Shown piece by piece: positions 33,035 through 42,021 of a DNA stretch of 64,000 bases. The notes under the pieces were generated by a model. That model worked only from the letters and a program-made list of their open reading frames with translations, made no database searches and was not told the origin of the DNA. Position 1 is the first letter of the stretch; each line of letters starts with the position of its first letter. This stretch comes from JANMES01 sp038329865 (GTDB lineage Bacteria; Planctomycetota; Phycisphaerae; Tepidisphaerales; Tepidisphaeraceae). Made by a program: the position numbers and the translations under genes. Where the stretch lies: contig JBBQNK010000002.1 in NCBI GenBank assembly GCA_038329865.1, positions 62,001-126,000 on the forward strand. Direction: 5' to 3'.

Positions 33035-33945
33035 ATTTTTTCCAGAATTTCCAACGCCGTTTTGAGATTCGGCTCGCCCACATCCCCCGACAGCCAAGTT
33101 ACGTTGCCGAACCGCTTGAACCATTTCATCTGCCGCCTGGCGAGTTGTCGCGTGGCGATTTTGATCTGCTCGACCGCGTCATCGAGCGACATTTTCCCGC
33201 GCAAATGAGCGATCAACTCCGCATACCCCGTCGCCTCGGCGGCGGTCATCGAAAGCGGCTCGGGGCGAGCGAGTAACGCTCGAGTTTCTTCTAACCATCC
33301 TGCGGCAATCATCTGTTTCACTCGCGCGTTGATCCGGCGGTTCAGCACGTCGCGATCCCAACTCAGGCCGAACCAGATCGCGGGGTGACGAACGCTGCCA
33401 CTCGCCCACTCGCTTTGGAAGGAGGTGATCGGCTTGCCGGTGAGCTCGTACACTTCAAGCGCGCGCACGATTCGTCGCTGGTCATTCAAGTGAATGCGTG
33501 TGGCCGCTTCGGGATCAACCTGTATTAGCCGCGCGTACAGCACATCATTCGACTCGCCCATCAGCCGCTCGCGGACGGCGGCGTCGGCGCTGGGGCCTTC
33601 GAATAATCCCTCGAACAGCGCCTTGTAGTACAGCGGCGTTCCCCCGACGGCGATCAGCGGCACGCCTCGCCGTTTGGCGTCCTCGATCGTCGCGTCGGCC
33701 AGCTCCAAGAATCGCGCGACGGTGAACGATTCCGACGGCTCCGCCGCATCGATCAGGTGGTGCCGCACCGCCGCCTGCTCGGCCGCGGTGGGTTTGGCCG
33801 TGCCGATGTCCATGCCGCGGTAGACCTGCATGGAATCGAGACTGAGAATCTCCGCGCCCAGTCGCTGTGCGATCCCCATCGCCAGCGCCGATTTGCCGGA
33901 CGCGGTGGCTCCAATAATGGCTATCAATTTATAACCGGCTGTCAT
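33031..33945 (-). CDS. miaA: tRNA dimethylallyltransferase
   Basis: Transfers a dimethylallyl group to N6 of A37 in tRNAs reading UNN codons. Of 304 residues, the N-terminal P-loop IGATASGKSALA is followed by SLDSMQVYRGMDIGTAKP (the invariant DSxQxY), VGGTPLYYKALFEGLFEGP and LNDQRRIVRALEVYELTGKP. All of these are MiaA signatures. ATG 33945 was chosen because the P-loop then falls near residue 10, and it follows AGGATCG. The in-frame extension to 33990 lacks support. The last codon lies inside a family C repeat. Confidence 0.93.
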   Translation of the reverse strand: MTAGYKLIAIIGATASGKSALAMGIAQRLGAEILSLDSMQVYRGMDIGTAKPTAAEQAAVRHHLIDAAEPSESFTVARFLELADATIEDAKRRGVPLIAVGGTPLYYKALFEGLFEGPSADAAVRERLMGESNDVLYARLIQVDPEAATRIHLNDQRRIVRALEVYELTGKPITSFQSEWASGSVRHPAIWFGLSWDRDVLNRRINARVKQMIAAGWLEETRALLARPEPLSMTAAEATGYAELIAHLRGKMSLDDAVEQIKIATRQLARRQMKWFKRFGNVTWLSGDVGEPNLKTALEILEKI

Positions 33946-34126
33946 TTTTTCGATCCTGCCTGTCAAAATTGCAGCGATTGGTGGCAGCACGCCACCGAGC
34001 TAACTATCGCAAATTCCGGAAAAACAATGAGTTGCGTCGCCGGTCAATTGTGGCACGAGGTTTGTTAATTGCCAAGCGACGGCACGCGGTGTGCCGGGAT
34101 CATTATCAGCACAAAGGAGAATGCAC

Positions 34127-34564
34127 ATGTTACTGCCAGCTCGTATCGCCCAATTGACTGCATCTGATGCAAACGCACTGCAACGCGATTTCGACGCCGT
34201 ACTCAACGGCTTTTTCAACCCCGAACCGGCCGCCGGCGTGTTGTCGTACGGCGTGGACATTCGCGAAGACGCGAATCACATTTACATCGACGCAGAGTTG
34301 CCGGGTTTTAAGAAGGAAAACGTCGATGTGACCTTCGAGAACCAGACCCTGACGATCACCGCCGAACGCAAAGTTGAGCCGGCCAAGGACGGCGAAACGC
34401 AATCGCTGCTCCAGGAACGCCGCTTCGGCAAGTACACCCGAAGCTTCCGCCTGCCGCCGACGGTGGATGCGCAGAAGGTCGACGCCCACTTGGCCGACGG
34501 CGTGCTGTCAATCACGCTGACCAAGCGTGAAGAACTCAAGCCGCGGAAGATCGTGGTGAGCTAA
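34127..34564 (+). CDS. Hsp20/alpha-crystallin family small heat shock protein
   Basis: ATP-independent chaperone that holds unfolding proteins. The 145-residue chain has a short N-terminal arm (DANALQRDFDAVLNGFF) and the alpha-crystallin domain from about residue 42. That domain has VDIREDANHIYIDAELPGF, VTFENQTLTI, RRFGKYTRSFRLP, and the closing A-x-x-x-n-GVL motif ADGVLSITL. The C-terminal extension carries the IxV-like KIVVS. ATG 34127 lies seven bases after AAGGAG; ATG 34121 is too close to it. A strong terminator follows. No CIRCE element was seen upstream. Confidence 0.92.
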   Translation: MLLPARIAQLTASDANALQRDFDAVLNGFFNPEPAAGVLSYGVDIREDANHIYIDAELPGFKKENVDVTFENQTLTITAERKVEPAKDGETQSLLQERRFGKYTRSFRLPPTVDAQKVDAHLADGVLSITLTKREELKPRKIVVS

Positions 34565-34593
34565 GTTCACAATTGAAAGCGTGAACCGTTTTT

Positions 34594-34629
34594 AAGCCGC
34601 TCGGCGCAAATAGGCCGAGCGGCTTTTTT
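34594..34629 (+). terminator. Rho-independent terminator after hsp20
   Basis: A 12-base GC-rich stem (AAGCCGCTCGGC / GCCGAGCGGCTT) with an 8-base loop is followed by a run of T. It lies 30 bases after the small heat shock protein stop. Confidence 0.9.
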
Positions 34630-34676
34630 CTGCGCATCGCGAGGGCTGCCAGACCATGCATAACTTGCAATGAAAA

Positions 34677-34749
34677 AACATGGGCCGTTAGCCCATGTTA
34701 CGAACAGCAAATCCGCGGCTTCACGTAGCACGGGCTTCCAGCCCGTGAC
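34677..34749. repeat. Pair of palindromes (CATGGGC..GCCCATG and CACGGGC..GCCCGTG)
   Basis: AACATGGGCCGTTAGCCCAT and CACGGGCTTCCAGCCCGTG are each self-complementary and resemble each other. About 30 bases separate them. Similar cores occur at 35954-36017 and 55245-55306. The region 34630-34851 carries no gene that I can support. Confidence 0.75.
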
Positions 34750-34851
34750 AAACCAAGCCGGAGCGGACGGTCGGCGACCGGAATTTGAAAAACCACGTTT
34801 CGAGCGTCGGAGTTTCGGTGCCAAAAGCCGCCTGAAGCACCACACGCTCAG

Positions 34852-35865
34852 GCACGGGCGGAATCAACTTTATTCATCTAAGTTTTAATCCCTTCGATTT
34901 CGCGTTGTCGGATCATGGTTTGGATCAGTTTGCCGGCGGCCCAGGTCGCGACTCGGTGCGGGCGACGCACCCACGGCGGCGGCGCGAACAGGCCTTGGCC
35001 GGCCGCGTGGCCCAGGGCGCGTTCGATGGCTTTGCGTTGACGCATCAGGTGTCGGCCGAACGACTCGCCCGGGTCGCGGTGCAGCAGCGGGTCGAGCATC
35101 TCCAATGCACGCAGGCGTTGCGGCAGGCTTCGCTTCGGGTCGTACACCCCGGCGTTGCTGCGTCGCGGCGGCGCGACCAGTTGGTGCCCGTGCGTCGCGG
35201 CCAGACGGTGCACCGGATTGGCGTCGTAGGCGTTGTCCCCGATCAGGTACCCCGTGCCGCTCAGGTGCGGGATCAACAGAGCGGCCCCGACCTGATCGTT
35301 GGTGTTCATCGGCGTGATCAGCAGCCGACCGAATCGTCCCGACTGATGGCTCACGTGCAGTTTGTATCCGCGTGCCATCTCCCCGGCGGCGCGGCCGCGA
35401 CGCGCGTCGCGGTCTTTGGAGTAACTGCCGACCTTGAGCGGCTTGGAGTCCAAGCGTTTGAGCAGCGACGGGCCGTGGTCTTCGCTCAGACGCTGGAGCA
35501 TGCGTTCCAGCGTCGCCAGCACGCCGACGGTCCGCATCCGCCGGCTCATCGTCGCCTGCGACGGCAGCTCGGCGAACAGTTCGTCCAGCAGCCGCATGTC
35601 CCAGTTGCACCGATGACAGGCGAAACTGACGGGACGGTCACGCAACACCGAGTAGAGATAAACCTTGACGATCAACCGGTCGGAAAACTGCTGCCCGGCC
35701 TGACGCCCGTGCGGCGAGACTTGATCCACGAGCCGACACATCCGACGATACCGACTGGCCTCCATGCTCCAGCTCCTTTCTTGGTCGAAAGAGCCAGTAT
35801 GGAGGCCATCTCGTTGCGGCGCAAGCGTTTCGAACCGCGGCCCATAAAGTTGGAGCCGCCTGTGC
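34852..35865 (-). mobile_element. Insertion sequence of about 1.0 kb (IS4/IS5-like DDE type)
   Basis: The left end GCACGGGCGGAATCAACTTT (34852-34873 with AT) and the right end (35844-35865, reading inward GCACAGGCGGCTCCAACTTT with AT) match at 18 of 22 positions as terminal inverted repeats. One intact DDE transposase lies between. No clear target duplication was found. The insertion lies between two palindromic repeat pairs (34677-34749 and 35954-36017). Confidence 0.75.
34878..35765 (-). CDS. DDE transposase of the IS4/IS5 superfamily
   Basis: Catalyses cut-and-paste movement of the surrounding element. The 295-residue protein has an N-terminal helical domain (DRLIVKVYLYSVL, LPSQATMSRRM) and a DDE core. 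The core has candidate catalytic D106 in LDSKPLKVG, D177 in GYLIGDNAYDANP, and E248 in RKAIERALGH. The frame is intact and full length. ATG 35765 follows an AAAGGAG site. The in-frame extension to 36038 passes through the terminal inverted repeat and a palindrome and is not real. The element is probably still mobile or recently so. Confidence 0.85.
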   Translation of the reverse strand: MEASRYRRMCRLVDQVSPHGRQAGQQFSDRLIVKVYLYSVLRDRPVSFACHRCNWDMRLLDELFAELPSQATMSRRMRTVGVLATLERMLQRLSEDHGPSLLKRLDSKPLKVGSYSKDRDARRGRAAGEMARGYKLHVSHQSGRFGRLLITPMNTNDQVGAALLIPHLSGTGYLIGDNAYDANPVHRLAATHGHQLVAPPRRSNAGVYDPKRSLPQRLRALEMLDPLLHRDPGESFGRHLMRQRKAIERALGHAAGQGLFAPPPWVRRPHRVATWAAGKLIQTMIRQREIEGIKT

Positions 35866-36148
35866 AAAGATGCGCCGGGCCGACAAACATCGCGCAACTC
35901 CTTACGCCGTCGGGCCACGGGCGGGACGTTTCTCGATAGTGTCCATTCTTCGTGGCATGGGCGGCTCGCCCATGGTCTTGGTCTGAAAACAAAGACACGG
36001 GCGGGCCGCCCGTGCCACCCCGTGCCACGGAAGAACAATCTGCTCCAAAACTTACGATCGCATTTTCAATCAGCATGATCCGCCGAGCGCGCCTCCGTGC
36101 TTCCGTGCCTCCGTGGTTCAACTTCTTCCTCCCCGCTAAACTGCAAAC
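35866..36148. other. Gene-free region with palindromes
   Basis: Between the insertion sequence and the ribulokinase there is a GGCATGGGCGGCTCGCCCAT / CACGGGCGGGCCGCCCGTGC palindrome pair (35954-36017). A solitary half of family C made of CTCCGTG units follows at 36090-36128. No gene was seen. Confidence 0.7.
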
Positions 36149-37807
36149 ATGAGCCGATACGCCCTGGGCATTGATTACGGCACCGAGTCGGTCCGCGTGC
36201 TGGTCGTGGATATCCGCGACGGGCGAATCGCGGGGCAGGGTGCGGATGCGTATCGCCACGGCGTGATCGATCGCACGCTGCCGACTTCGGGCGCAACGCT
36301 GCCGCACGATTATGCGTTGCAGCATCCGCAGGATTGGCTGGATTCGCTCGCCCGTGCGTGCAAGTCGGCGATGGCGGCGGCGAAAGCATCGGTCGAGCAG
36401 ATCGTCGGCATCGGGGTGGATTTCACCAGTTGCACCATGCTGCCTTGCCTGGCGGACGGCACGCCGCTTTCTCAAACTGCAGAATGGAAAAACACGCCGC
36501 TCGCCTGGCCGAAGTTGTGGAAGCACCACGGCGCCAAGGCGGCCGTCGATCGGATCAACCTTGTCGCGCGCGAACGCAACGTGCCGTGGCTCGCCCGTTA
36601 CGGCGGGACGATCGGCATTGAGTGGTTCTTCCCGAAAATCCTCGAAACGCTGCAGGACGCGCCGCAGGTGTACGACGCAACAGATGTCTGGATCGAAGGC
36701 GGCGATTGGCTGGTGTGGCAACTGGTCAGCGGGCCGTACCCGGCGTGCAAGGCGTCAGAGATCGTGCGATCGACGTGCCAGGCGGGGTATAAGGCGATGT
36801 GGAATCGCGCGACGGGATATCCGTCGGAAGATTATTTCCGCGCCGTCGATGCGAGAATGGCAAATGTAGTAAATGCGAAGATGCCCGGCCGATTGGAAGC
36901 GCCGGGCCAGCGGGCGGGGCTCTTGTCGGAGGCATCGGCAAAGTTGCTGGGGCTTCGCGCGGGGATTCCGGTTTCCGCCGCAATCATCGATGCCCACGCC
37001 GGCGTTCCCGGCGCGGGCGTCGCTTCACCCAGCACGATGGTCCTCGTCATGGGCACCAGCAGCTGCCACATGATGAACAGCCGGATCGAGGCGATGGCCC
37101 CCGGCATCGCCGGCGTGGTGGAGGACGGCATTCTCCCCGGCTACTTCGGCTACGAGACCGGGCAATCCAGCGTCGGCGACGCGTTCGCGTGGGTCGCCAA
37201 ATCCCTCGGCAAATCGCACGCGGAATTGAACGCCGAAGCCGCCAAGCTCCCGCCCGGCAGCGGCGGCGTGATCGCGATCGACTGGCTCAACGGCTGCCGC
37301 ACGCCGCTGATGGACGGCCGCCTCAGCGGCGCGTTCGTCGGGCTCACGCTCACCACCACGCCCGCGCAGATGTACCGCGCGATGCTCGAAGCCACCGCGT
37401 TCGGCGTGAAGTGGATCTGCGACACGCTCGAATCCGGCGGCGTGCCGGTACGGCGGTTCGTCGCCAGCGGCGGGCTGCCGGCCAAGTCGCCGCTGCTCAT
37501 GCAGATTTACGCCGACGTGCTCGGGCAGAAGATCGGCCTGGCCGAGAGCGATCAATCGGTGGCACTAGGCGCCGCGATCCTCGGCTGCCTCGCCGCCGGG
37601 CCGGAAGTGACGGGTTACCCCGCGATCAGCACCGCCATCAGCGCGATGGCCCGCCAGCGCGAAGATTTAATCTACCGCCCCGACCTGCCCGCGCGGCGAG
37701 CTTACGCGAAGCTGTACGAAGTCTATCGCTCGCTCGCCCACGCCGCCGGCCCGCTCGCCGCAGCCATGCGCGAGCTGCGGAATTTCGCCGGTACGGAAAA
37801 GATTTAG
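36149..37807 (+). CDS. Ribulokinase (FGGY carbohydrate kinase)
   Basis: Phosphorylates ribulose with ATP in pentose catabolism. The 552-residue length is close to AraB (about 566). It opens YALGIDYGTESVRVLVVD, the FGGY phosphate 1 motif. It then has GVDFTSCTMLPC (ribulokinase-type active site), TAEWKNTPLAWPKLWKHH, GGTIGIEWFFPKILE, and FGGY signature 2 in RMYRAMLEATAFGVKWI with GGLPAKSPLLMQIYADVLG. These features match the AraB branch rather than glycerol or xylulose kinases. No other arabinose genes are adjacent, so its substrate pool is uncertain. Confidence 0.87.
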   Translation: MSRYALGIDYGTESVRVLVVDIRDGRIAGQGADAYRHGVIDRTLPTSGATLPHDYALQHPQDWLDSLARACKSAMAAAKASVEQIVGIGVDFTSCTMLPCLADGTPLSQTAEWKNTPLAWPKLWKHHGAKAAVDRINLVARERNVPWLARYGGTIGIEWFFPKILETLQDAPQVYDATDVWIEGGDWLVWQLVSGPYPACKASEIVRSTCQAGYKAMWNRATGYPSEDYFRAVDARMANVVNAKMPGRLEAPGQRAGLLSEASAKLLGLRAGIPVSAAIIDAHAGVPGAGVASPSTMVLVMGTSSCHMMNSRIEAMAPGIAGVVEDGILPGYFGYETGQSSVGDAFAWVAKSLGKSHAELNAEAAKLPPGSGGVIAIDWLNGCRTPLMDGRLSGAFVGLTLTTTPAQMYRAMLEATAFGVKWICDTLESGGVPVRRFVASGGLPAKSPLLMQIYADVLGQKIGLAESDQSVALGAAILGCLAAGPEVTGYPAISTAISAMARQREDLIYRPDLPARRAYAKLYEVYRSLAHAAGPLAAAMRELRNFAGTEKI

Positions 37808-37843
37808 GTTGTCTGTCGCGAATCGCTCCGTCCGCCCGATTGG

Positions 37844-37919
37844 GTCATCCTGAGGTACTCCGAAGGATCTAGCCTGCACTTGCTGATACGCTAGATCCTT
37901 CGGAGTATCTCAGGATGAC
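37844..37919. repeat. Nested palindrome, family B (GTCATCCTGAGGTACTCCGA)
   Basis: Left arm GTCATCCTGAGGTACTCCGA continuing AGGATCTAG, right arm CTAGATCCTTCGGAGTATCT continuing CAGGATGAC. The spacer is about 20 bases. Relatives are at 43121-43202, 46376-46458 and 54877-54960. It lies between the ribulokinase and BLUF genes, which converge. Confidence 0.9.
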
Positions 37920-37994
37920 AAGTTTTGAGCTTCAATCAGAGTACTTCCGATTCGTGAGACAGAGCTTAAGCCCCGAAAATGGCTCGAGGTTCTC

Positions 37995-38450
37995 TCACGC
38001 CGCCGACGGCTTGGCATCGCCGGCGGGGAGTTGGTTTCTGAAGTATTTGAACAGCTGCAGCGCATCGGTCGTGCAATGGCCGTCGGTGGTGGTCGTCGCA
38101 TTGGCCAGCGCGTTGAGGAGGTGCGGGCCGTCCAGCGGCGCATCGCGATGATCGAGATTCAGCAGCCCCATCCACCACGAGGGGAACAGCCGCGTGTCGG
38201 TCGATTCGAGAAAGAGCCTGCGGATTTCACGGTGCCTGGTGTCGGCGCAAATTCGGTCGTAGATTCGCAGGATGGTGACGCGATCTCCCTCGAGGCATTG
38301 CATGAAATGCCCCGCCGAATAGAGCAGCAGGCCGGTGACATTCCACGGCGCGTTGTTCTCGGTACATTGCTTCCCCAGCGCGCGTAATTCAGCGTCGGAA
38401 AACGGCGCGGTTGCTCGGCTGACATACACCAATCGTTGGATGCTCGGCAT
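37995..38450 (-). CDS. BLUF-domain blue-light photoreceptor (short form)
   Basis: FAD-binding light sensor of 151 residues. Residues 1-100 are the BLUF domain. Tyr in LVYVSRAT, Asn in WNVTGLLLY, Gln in HFMQCLEG and Trp in FPSWWMGL are all present, the set needed for the photoreaction. The C-terminal 50 residues form a short helical cap with no enzymatic output domain. Such short BLUF proteins act by protein-protein contact. The partner is not evident here. ATG 38450 was preferred to a GTG at 38459; neither has a strong ribosome binding site. Confidence 0.9.
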   Translation of the reverse strand: MPSIQRLVYVSRATAPFSDAELRALGKQCTENNAPWNVTGLLLYSAGHFMQCLEGDRVTILRIYDRICADTRHREIRRLFLESTDTRLFPSWWMGLLNLDHRDAPLDGPHLLNALANATTTTDGHCTTDALQLFKYFRNQLPAGDAKPSAA

Positions 38451-38624
38451 GGTTCGCACTTTCCCGACAATTCACGGCCGATCAGCGACGCGAATCGTCG
38501 GATACATCAATTCTATTGCGTTCGTCGGACCGTTCAACCCAGGTCATTAAACCATTTTACCTTCTCTAAGCGTCGCAGGCTCGATTCACGCGCGGCAGGC
38601 GCATCGGGCCGGTGGCGATTTCGA

Positions 38625-40949
38625 TTAGTCCGTTTTCTGCGCCAGTGCCCACCACCAGTCGCGATCGCGCGGCACTTTCGCAAGCACTCGCCAGCCGGGC
38701 GGCACGGGCGTTTCGGGCTGGCCGTGCTGCTGGGGTACGACGGCGACGACGGGCGGGCTTTGCTGCGGCAGAGATTGCCAGTCGGCTATCCGCTCTGTCG
38801 ACTCGTTGAGGTAAATCGCCAGGTCCACCGAGATACGCTTGCGATCGCGCCGCGCGTTGAGGACCGTTTTCACGTCGGGAATTTCCGCGCGGATTGCGTC
38901 GGCCAGCGGCTTCATCTCGCTACGGCCCGCGCGCGACAGGCTGTAGCCGCTGATCCCCAGCACCTGCGCGCCGAGCATGACGACGACGGTCGCGGCGACA
39001 ATCGCCATCGGCCGGTGCCGCTGCAGCAGGATCGCAACGCCGAGCACCGCGCCCCCGGCGAGAATCATCACCGCGACGGCGACGAAGAGTCGCCCGCCGC
39101 CGGCTGTATCAGAAGGCGCGCTGATCGAGTCGGTAGTCGCGCCGCGGGCACCGGTCGCGACGGGCACGTTGATCGAGCCGGCGGTCACACCGGTTGCGGC
39201 GGGCGCGGCGATCGAGCCTGTAGTCACGCCGGTCACGCCGCTGGCATCGCCGACTGCTTCGCGCCCGGCGATTACCGGCGGGCGGGTCACCGGCGGGTGC
39301 GCGGGTTTGTCAGCTTCAACGAGCGGCGCGAGCCACGGCCGGTCGTCGACCGTTTTCAGAATCGTCGCAGCGGCAATCGGCAGCCCGATCACCACGGCTG
39401 CCAACGTTGCGTAGTGAAGCGCGACAAGGACCCGCCGCAAAAGCCCGCGCCCGGTCAGCAGAACCTGCATGCCGTGGGCCACCAACAGCGCCAGCGGAAT
39501 AAAGGCCGGCAGCGCGTAGCGATCCTTGCGGTCGGGGAAAAAGCTCATCACGATCAGCGGCAACACCCCGGCAATGAGCAGCCACGCCGCCGGCGAAGCG
39601 AAGGCGTGTTGCGAAGAGTCACCAACTCCACGAACGCGCGAGCGACGGTTGACCGAATCAACCGGCGAAGGATCCCTCGCGCCCGCACGCGATCCTGCCG
39701 ACGGCAGCGTCGTCGCACCAACGGGCGGTGGATCGTTGGCGCTTTCGCGCGATCGTTCCGATGCAATTCCCGGCGCGCCCATCGGCGGCAATTCGCTTGC
39801 GCCTTCGCGCGATCGTTCCGATGCAATTCCCGGCGCGCCCATCGATGGCAATTCGCATGTGCCTTTTCGCGATCCTTCCGACGCCACTTCCCGCGTGCCA
39901 ACGGGCGGCCGTTCACTTGCGCCTTCGCGGAGATTTTCCTCCGACGCGTCCACCCGTTCACCCCCGCGGATCGCGCGCCAGCCGCTCACCATTCCCACGA
40001 TCGCCCACGGCAGCCACGGCGTGAGGAAGGCAATCGCCGCGAGGTAAAAAATCGGATTGCTGCTGGCGTTATCCGTCGCGCCCACCCGCGTGATTTCAGT
40101 CGTCCACCGATTCACCACGCCCGGACTCTTCATGTAAACCGAAAGAAACCACGGCACGCCCACCGCCAGCGCGAGCAGCATTCCGACGGCGCACGGGCCC
40201 AGGATGTTTCGGAGCCCGAGTGCGGGGAACTCCTCGCCGGGCCCGGCGGAGCTTGCGGGCAATGAATTTCGCCCGCGGAAGAATCGCAGGATTCCCAACA
40301 CGACCACCGGCAGTACCAGAAAAAGCAGGCAGACGGGCCCTTTGCTCAGGATCGCCAGTCCCGTGGCCACGCCGGCGATCGTGCATCCGCCCCACCGGCG
40401 GCCGCGCCATAGCGCCAGTGCGATGCCGAGTTGCCCGAGCGCGATCCAGAGCGTCATTTGCACATCGGTGGTGGCCCCCCAGCCGAGCCGGAGGACGAGG
40501 AACGACGTCGCGTACGCCGCCGCCGCCGTCACCGGGGCTGATCCGCCGAGGGCGATCTGCGCGATCGCGGCGACGAGCAGCGTCGTCAGGCAACTCTGTA
40601 GAAGTGATGCAAGGCGCACGCGGAACGCCAGCGAGCGGTAGGCGTCTTCGCGCGCTGCCGGCTCGCGCTGGTTGAGCGAGTCGACCACTGCCGGCGGGAC
40701 GAAAAGCGCAGTCACCCATGCGGTCAGCGGCGGCTTGTTCAGGCGGGCTTCGCCTTCCAGCGTCGGCACGAGCCAATGCCCGGTGCGGCGGATCTCCAGC
40801 ACCGTCGCGACGTTCAGATTCTCCATGCTCCCGGAAAACTCCAGCCGCGAAATCACCGGCAACGCGGCGATTACCATCGCCAGCGCGACCATCACACTGC
40901 CGAGCCCGGCGAGCCACGGCCGAGGTTGATTGAAACTTGCGTCGCTCAT
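38625..40949 (-). CDS. ArnT/PMT-like glycosyltransferase family 39 membrane protein with 20-residue repeats
   Basis: A 774-residue polytopic protein. The N-terminal half shows GT39/ArnT features: VATVLEIRRTGHWLVPTLEGEARLNKPPLTAWV, with the acidic E and K loops, and LVLRLGWGATTDVQMTLWIALGQ, then more helices. It would transfer a sugar from a polyprenyl phosphate on the periplasmic side. Near residues 330-430 the membrane part is interrupted by a hydrophilic stretch made of about five 20-residue repeats (GAPGIASERSREGASELPPM type), encoded by a 60-base tandem array. Helices resume afterwards, followed by a large C-terminal soluble region. The reading frame is intact. Confidence 0.8.
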   Translation of the reverse strand: MSDASFNQPRPWLAGLGSVMVALAMVIAALPVISRLEFSGSMENLNVATVLEIRRTGHWLVPTLEGEARLNKPPLTAWVTALFVPPAVVDSLNQREPAAREDAYRSLAFRVRLASLLQSCLTTLLVAAIAQIALGGSAPVTAAAAYATSFLVLRLGWGATTDVQMTLWIALGQLGIALALWRGRRWGGCTIAGVATGLAILSKGPVCLLFLVLPVVVLGILRFFRGRNSLPASSAGPGEEFPALGLRNILGPCAVGMLLALAVGVPWFLSVYMKSPGVVNRWTTEITRVGATDNASSNPIFYLAAIAFLTPWLPWAIVGMVSGWRAIRGGERVDASEENLREGASERPPVGTREVASEGSRKGTCELPSMGAPGIASERSREGASELPPMGAPGIASERSRESANDPPPVGATTLPSAGSRAGARDPSPVDSVNRRSRVRGVGDSSQHAFASPAAWLLIAGVLPLIVMSFFPDRKDRYALPAFIPLALLVAHGMQVLLTGRGLLRRVLVALHYATLAAVVIGLPIAAATILKTVDDRPWLAPLVEADKPAHPPVTRPPVIAGREAVGDASGVTGVTTGSIAAPAATGVTAGSINVPVATGARGATTDSISAPSDTAGGGRLFVAVAVMILAGGAVLGVAILLQRHRPMAIVAATVVVMLGAQVLGISGYSLSRAGRSEMKPLADAIRAEIPDVKTVLNARRDRKRISVDLAIYLNESTERIADWQSLPQQSPPVVAVVPQQHGQPETPVPPGWRVLAKVPRDRDWWWALAQKTD
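39661..39960. repeat. 60-base tandem repeat inside the GT39 gene
   Basis: Five consecutive 60-base units start at 39661, 39721, 39781, 39841 and 39901. Units 2 and 3 are almost identical over their last 45 bases; the outer units are diverged. Each unit carries an AATTCGCTTGCGCCTTCGCG-like core. The same core appears once inside two other membrane protein genes (50438-50490 and 62548-62579). Confidence 0.9.
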
Positions 40950-41132
40950 TCGCCGCTCATGCTAAAGGAAAAGAATCCGATCGCCACGCTCATCGCGCGG
41001 CCGGCGAACTCAAAGCACACGATCCCATCAGACATTCCCCTCATGGCCTCTCCGTTTATCCCCTAATGACCGGGTCGCGATTCGTTTCGACAATGCTTGT
41101 GTTCCGTTTACCTATTTGCGAAGGAGATCGTT

Positions 41133-41702
41133 ATGCGTTCTTTACTGGTTACCACACTCTGCCTGGCGTTTACCGCTCTGGTCGGCTGCACCACCGCACC
41201 CAAGACCGAAGCCAAGCGCGACCGACTCATGGATTTATCCGATGCGTCGCTCGATCGCTTCAAGGCTGACGATTCGTCGGTCGATGCGTTTCTCGTCCAC
41301 TCGGCCGGGTACGCGGTATTTCCGCACGCCGGCAAAGGCGCGCTCGTCGTCGGGGGTGCGTACGGCAAGGGAATCGTCTACCAGGGCGATCACATGATCG
41401 GCTACTGCGACATGACGCAGGCCTCGGCCGGTGCGCAGGTCGGCGGGCAGGAATTCAGCGAGCTGATCGTTTTCGAAACGCCGGCCGCGCTCGACCGATT
41501 CAAGAATAACGACATGTCCTTAACCGCTAACGCCAGCGCCATCGCCGTGAAGTCCGGGACCGCGTCCTCGGCGAAGTACGATAACGGCGTGGCTGTTTTC
41601 GTGCGGGCCGACAAGGGCCTGATGGCCGAAGGCGCCATCGCAGGTCAGCGGTTCACCTATCGCTCCTCGAGCGAAGTGGAACCCGACGGCATGAAGCGGT
41701 AA
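41133..41702 (+). CDS. SYLF (Ysc84) domain lipoprotein
   Basis: Predicted exported lipoprotein of 189 residues. A signal peptide ends in the lipobox LVGC (Cys at about 18). The rest matches the SYLF lipid-binding domain: GYAVFPHAGKGALVVGGAYGKGIVY, AGAQVGGQEFSELIVFET near the middle, and DKGLMAEGAIAGQRFTY at the end. ATG 41133 sits behind AAGGAG. It is followed by a 319-base gap, then the flavin transferase gene. Joint function is not established. Confidence 0.85.
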   Translation: MRSLLVTTLCLAFTALVGCTTAPKTEAKRDRLMDLSDASLDRFKADDSSVDAFLVHSAGYAVFPHAGKGALVVGGAYGKGIVYQGDHMIGYCDMTQASAGAQVGGQEFSELIVFETPAALDRFKNNDMSLTANASAIAVKSGTASSAKYDNGVAVFVRADKGLMAEGAIAGQRFTYRSSSEVEPDGMKR

Positions 41703-42021
41703 CGCCCAGCCGTAAACTCGAATCGAGTCCCCATCGGGGCGGAAGATTCAGGCTAAGTGCGATTCGGAATGGCCCGTCTAATGGATGGTCCAGCCGACGC
41801 GAAGGCCTGCTCTTCCGCCCCGTTTTGCGCGCCTAGGTGGCCCGTGCCGTTTAATCTCGATTTATCGATTGATCCGACCGCCGGCTGCGATTTTATTGGC
41901 AACTCCCACACCCGATTCGGATATATTGCGCCGGGCCGATCTGGACACCGAGTACAATGCCCGGAATCGCGAAATTTGCTCGAAATTCGGGGTGCTCATA
42001 GGCAGCGGAGAGGGAATCACG
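41703..42021. other. Gene-free intergenic region upstream of apbE
   Basis: About 319 bases without a convincing ORF. The stretch 41895-41960 is less GC-rich and contains possible promoter-like hexamers (TTGGCA, ATATAT, TACAAT), but no pair has good spacing, so no promoter is called. Confidence 0.4.

Noticed and set aside
34000..34126. CIRCE or sigma-32 control element before hsp20
   Set aside because: No TTAGCACTC/GAGTGCTAA inverted repeat and no convincing heat-shock promoter could be read.
35766..36038. N-terminal extension of the transposase
   Set aside because: It would read through the right terminal inverted repeat and a palindrome outside the element.
39661..39960. CRISPR array
   Set aside because: The 60-base units are contiguous with no spacers, diverge from each other and are translated in frame.
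38436..40265. Plus-strand ORF of 609 codons
   Set aside because: Antisense to the GT39 gene; composition is Arg/His-rich without domain signals, and the GT39 frame has clear motifs.
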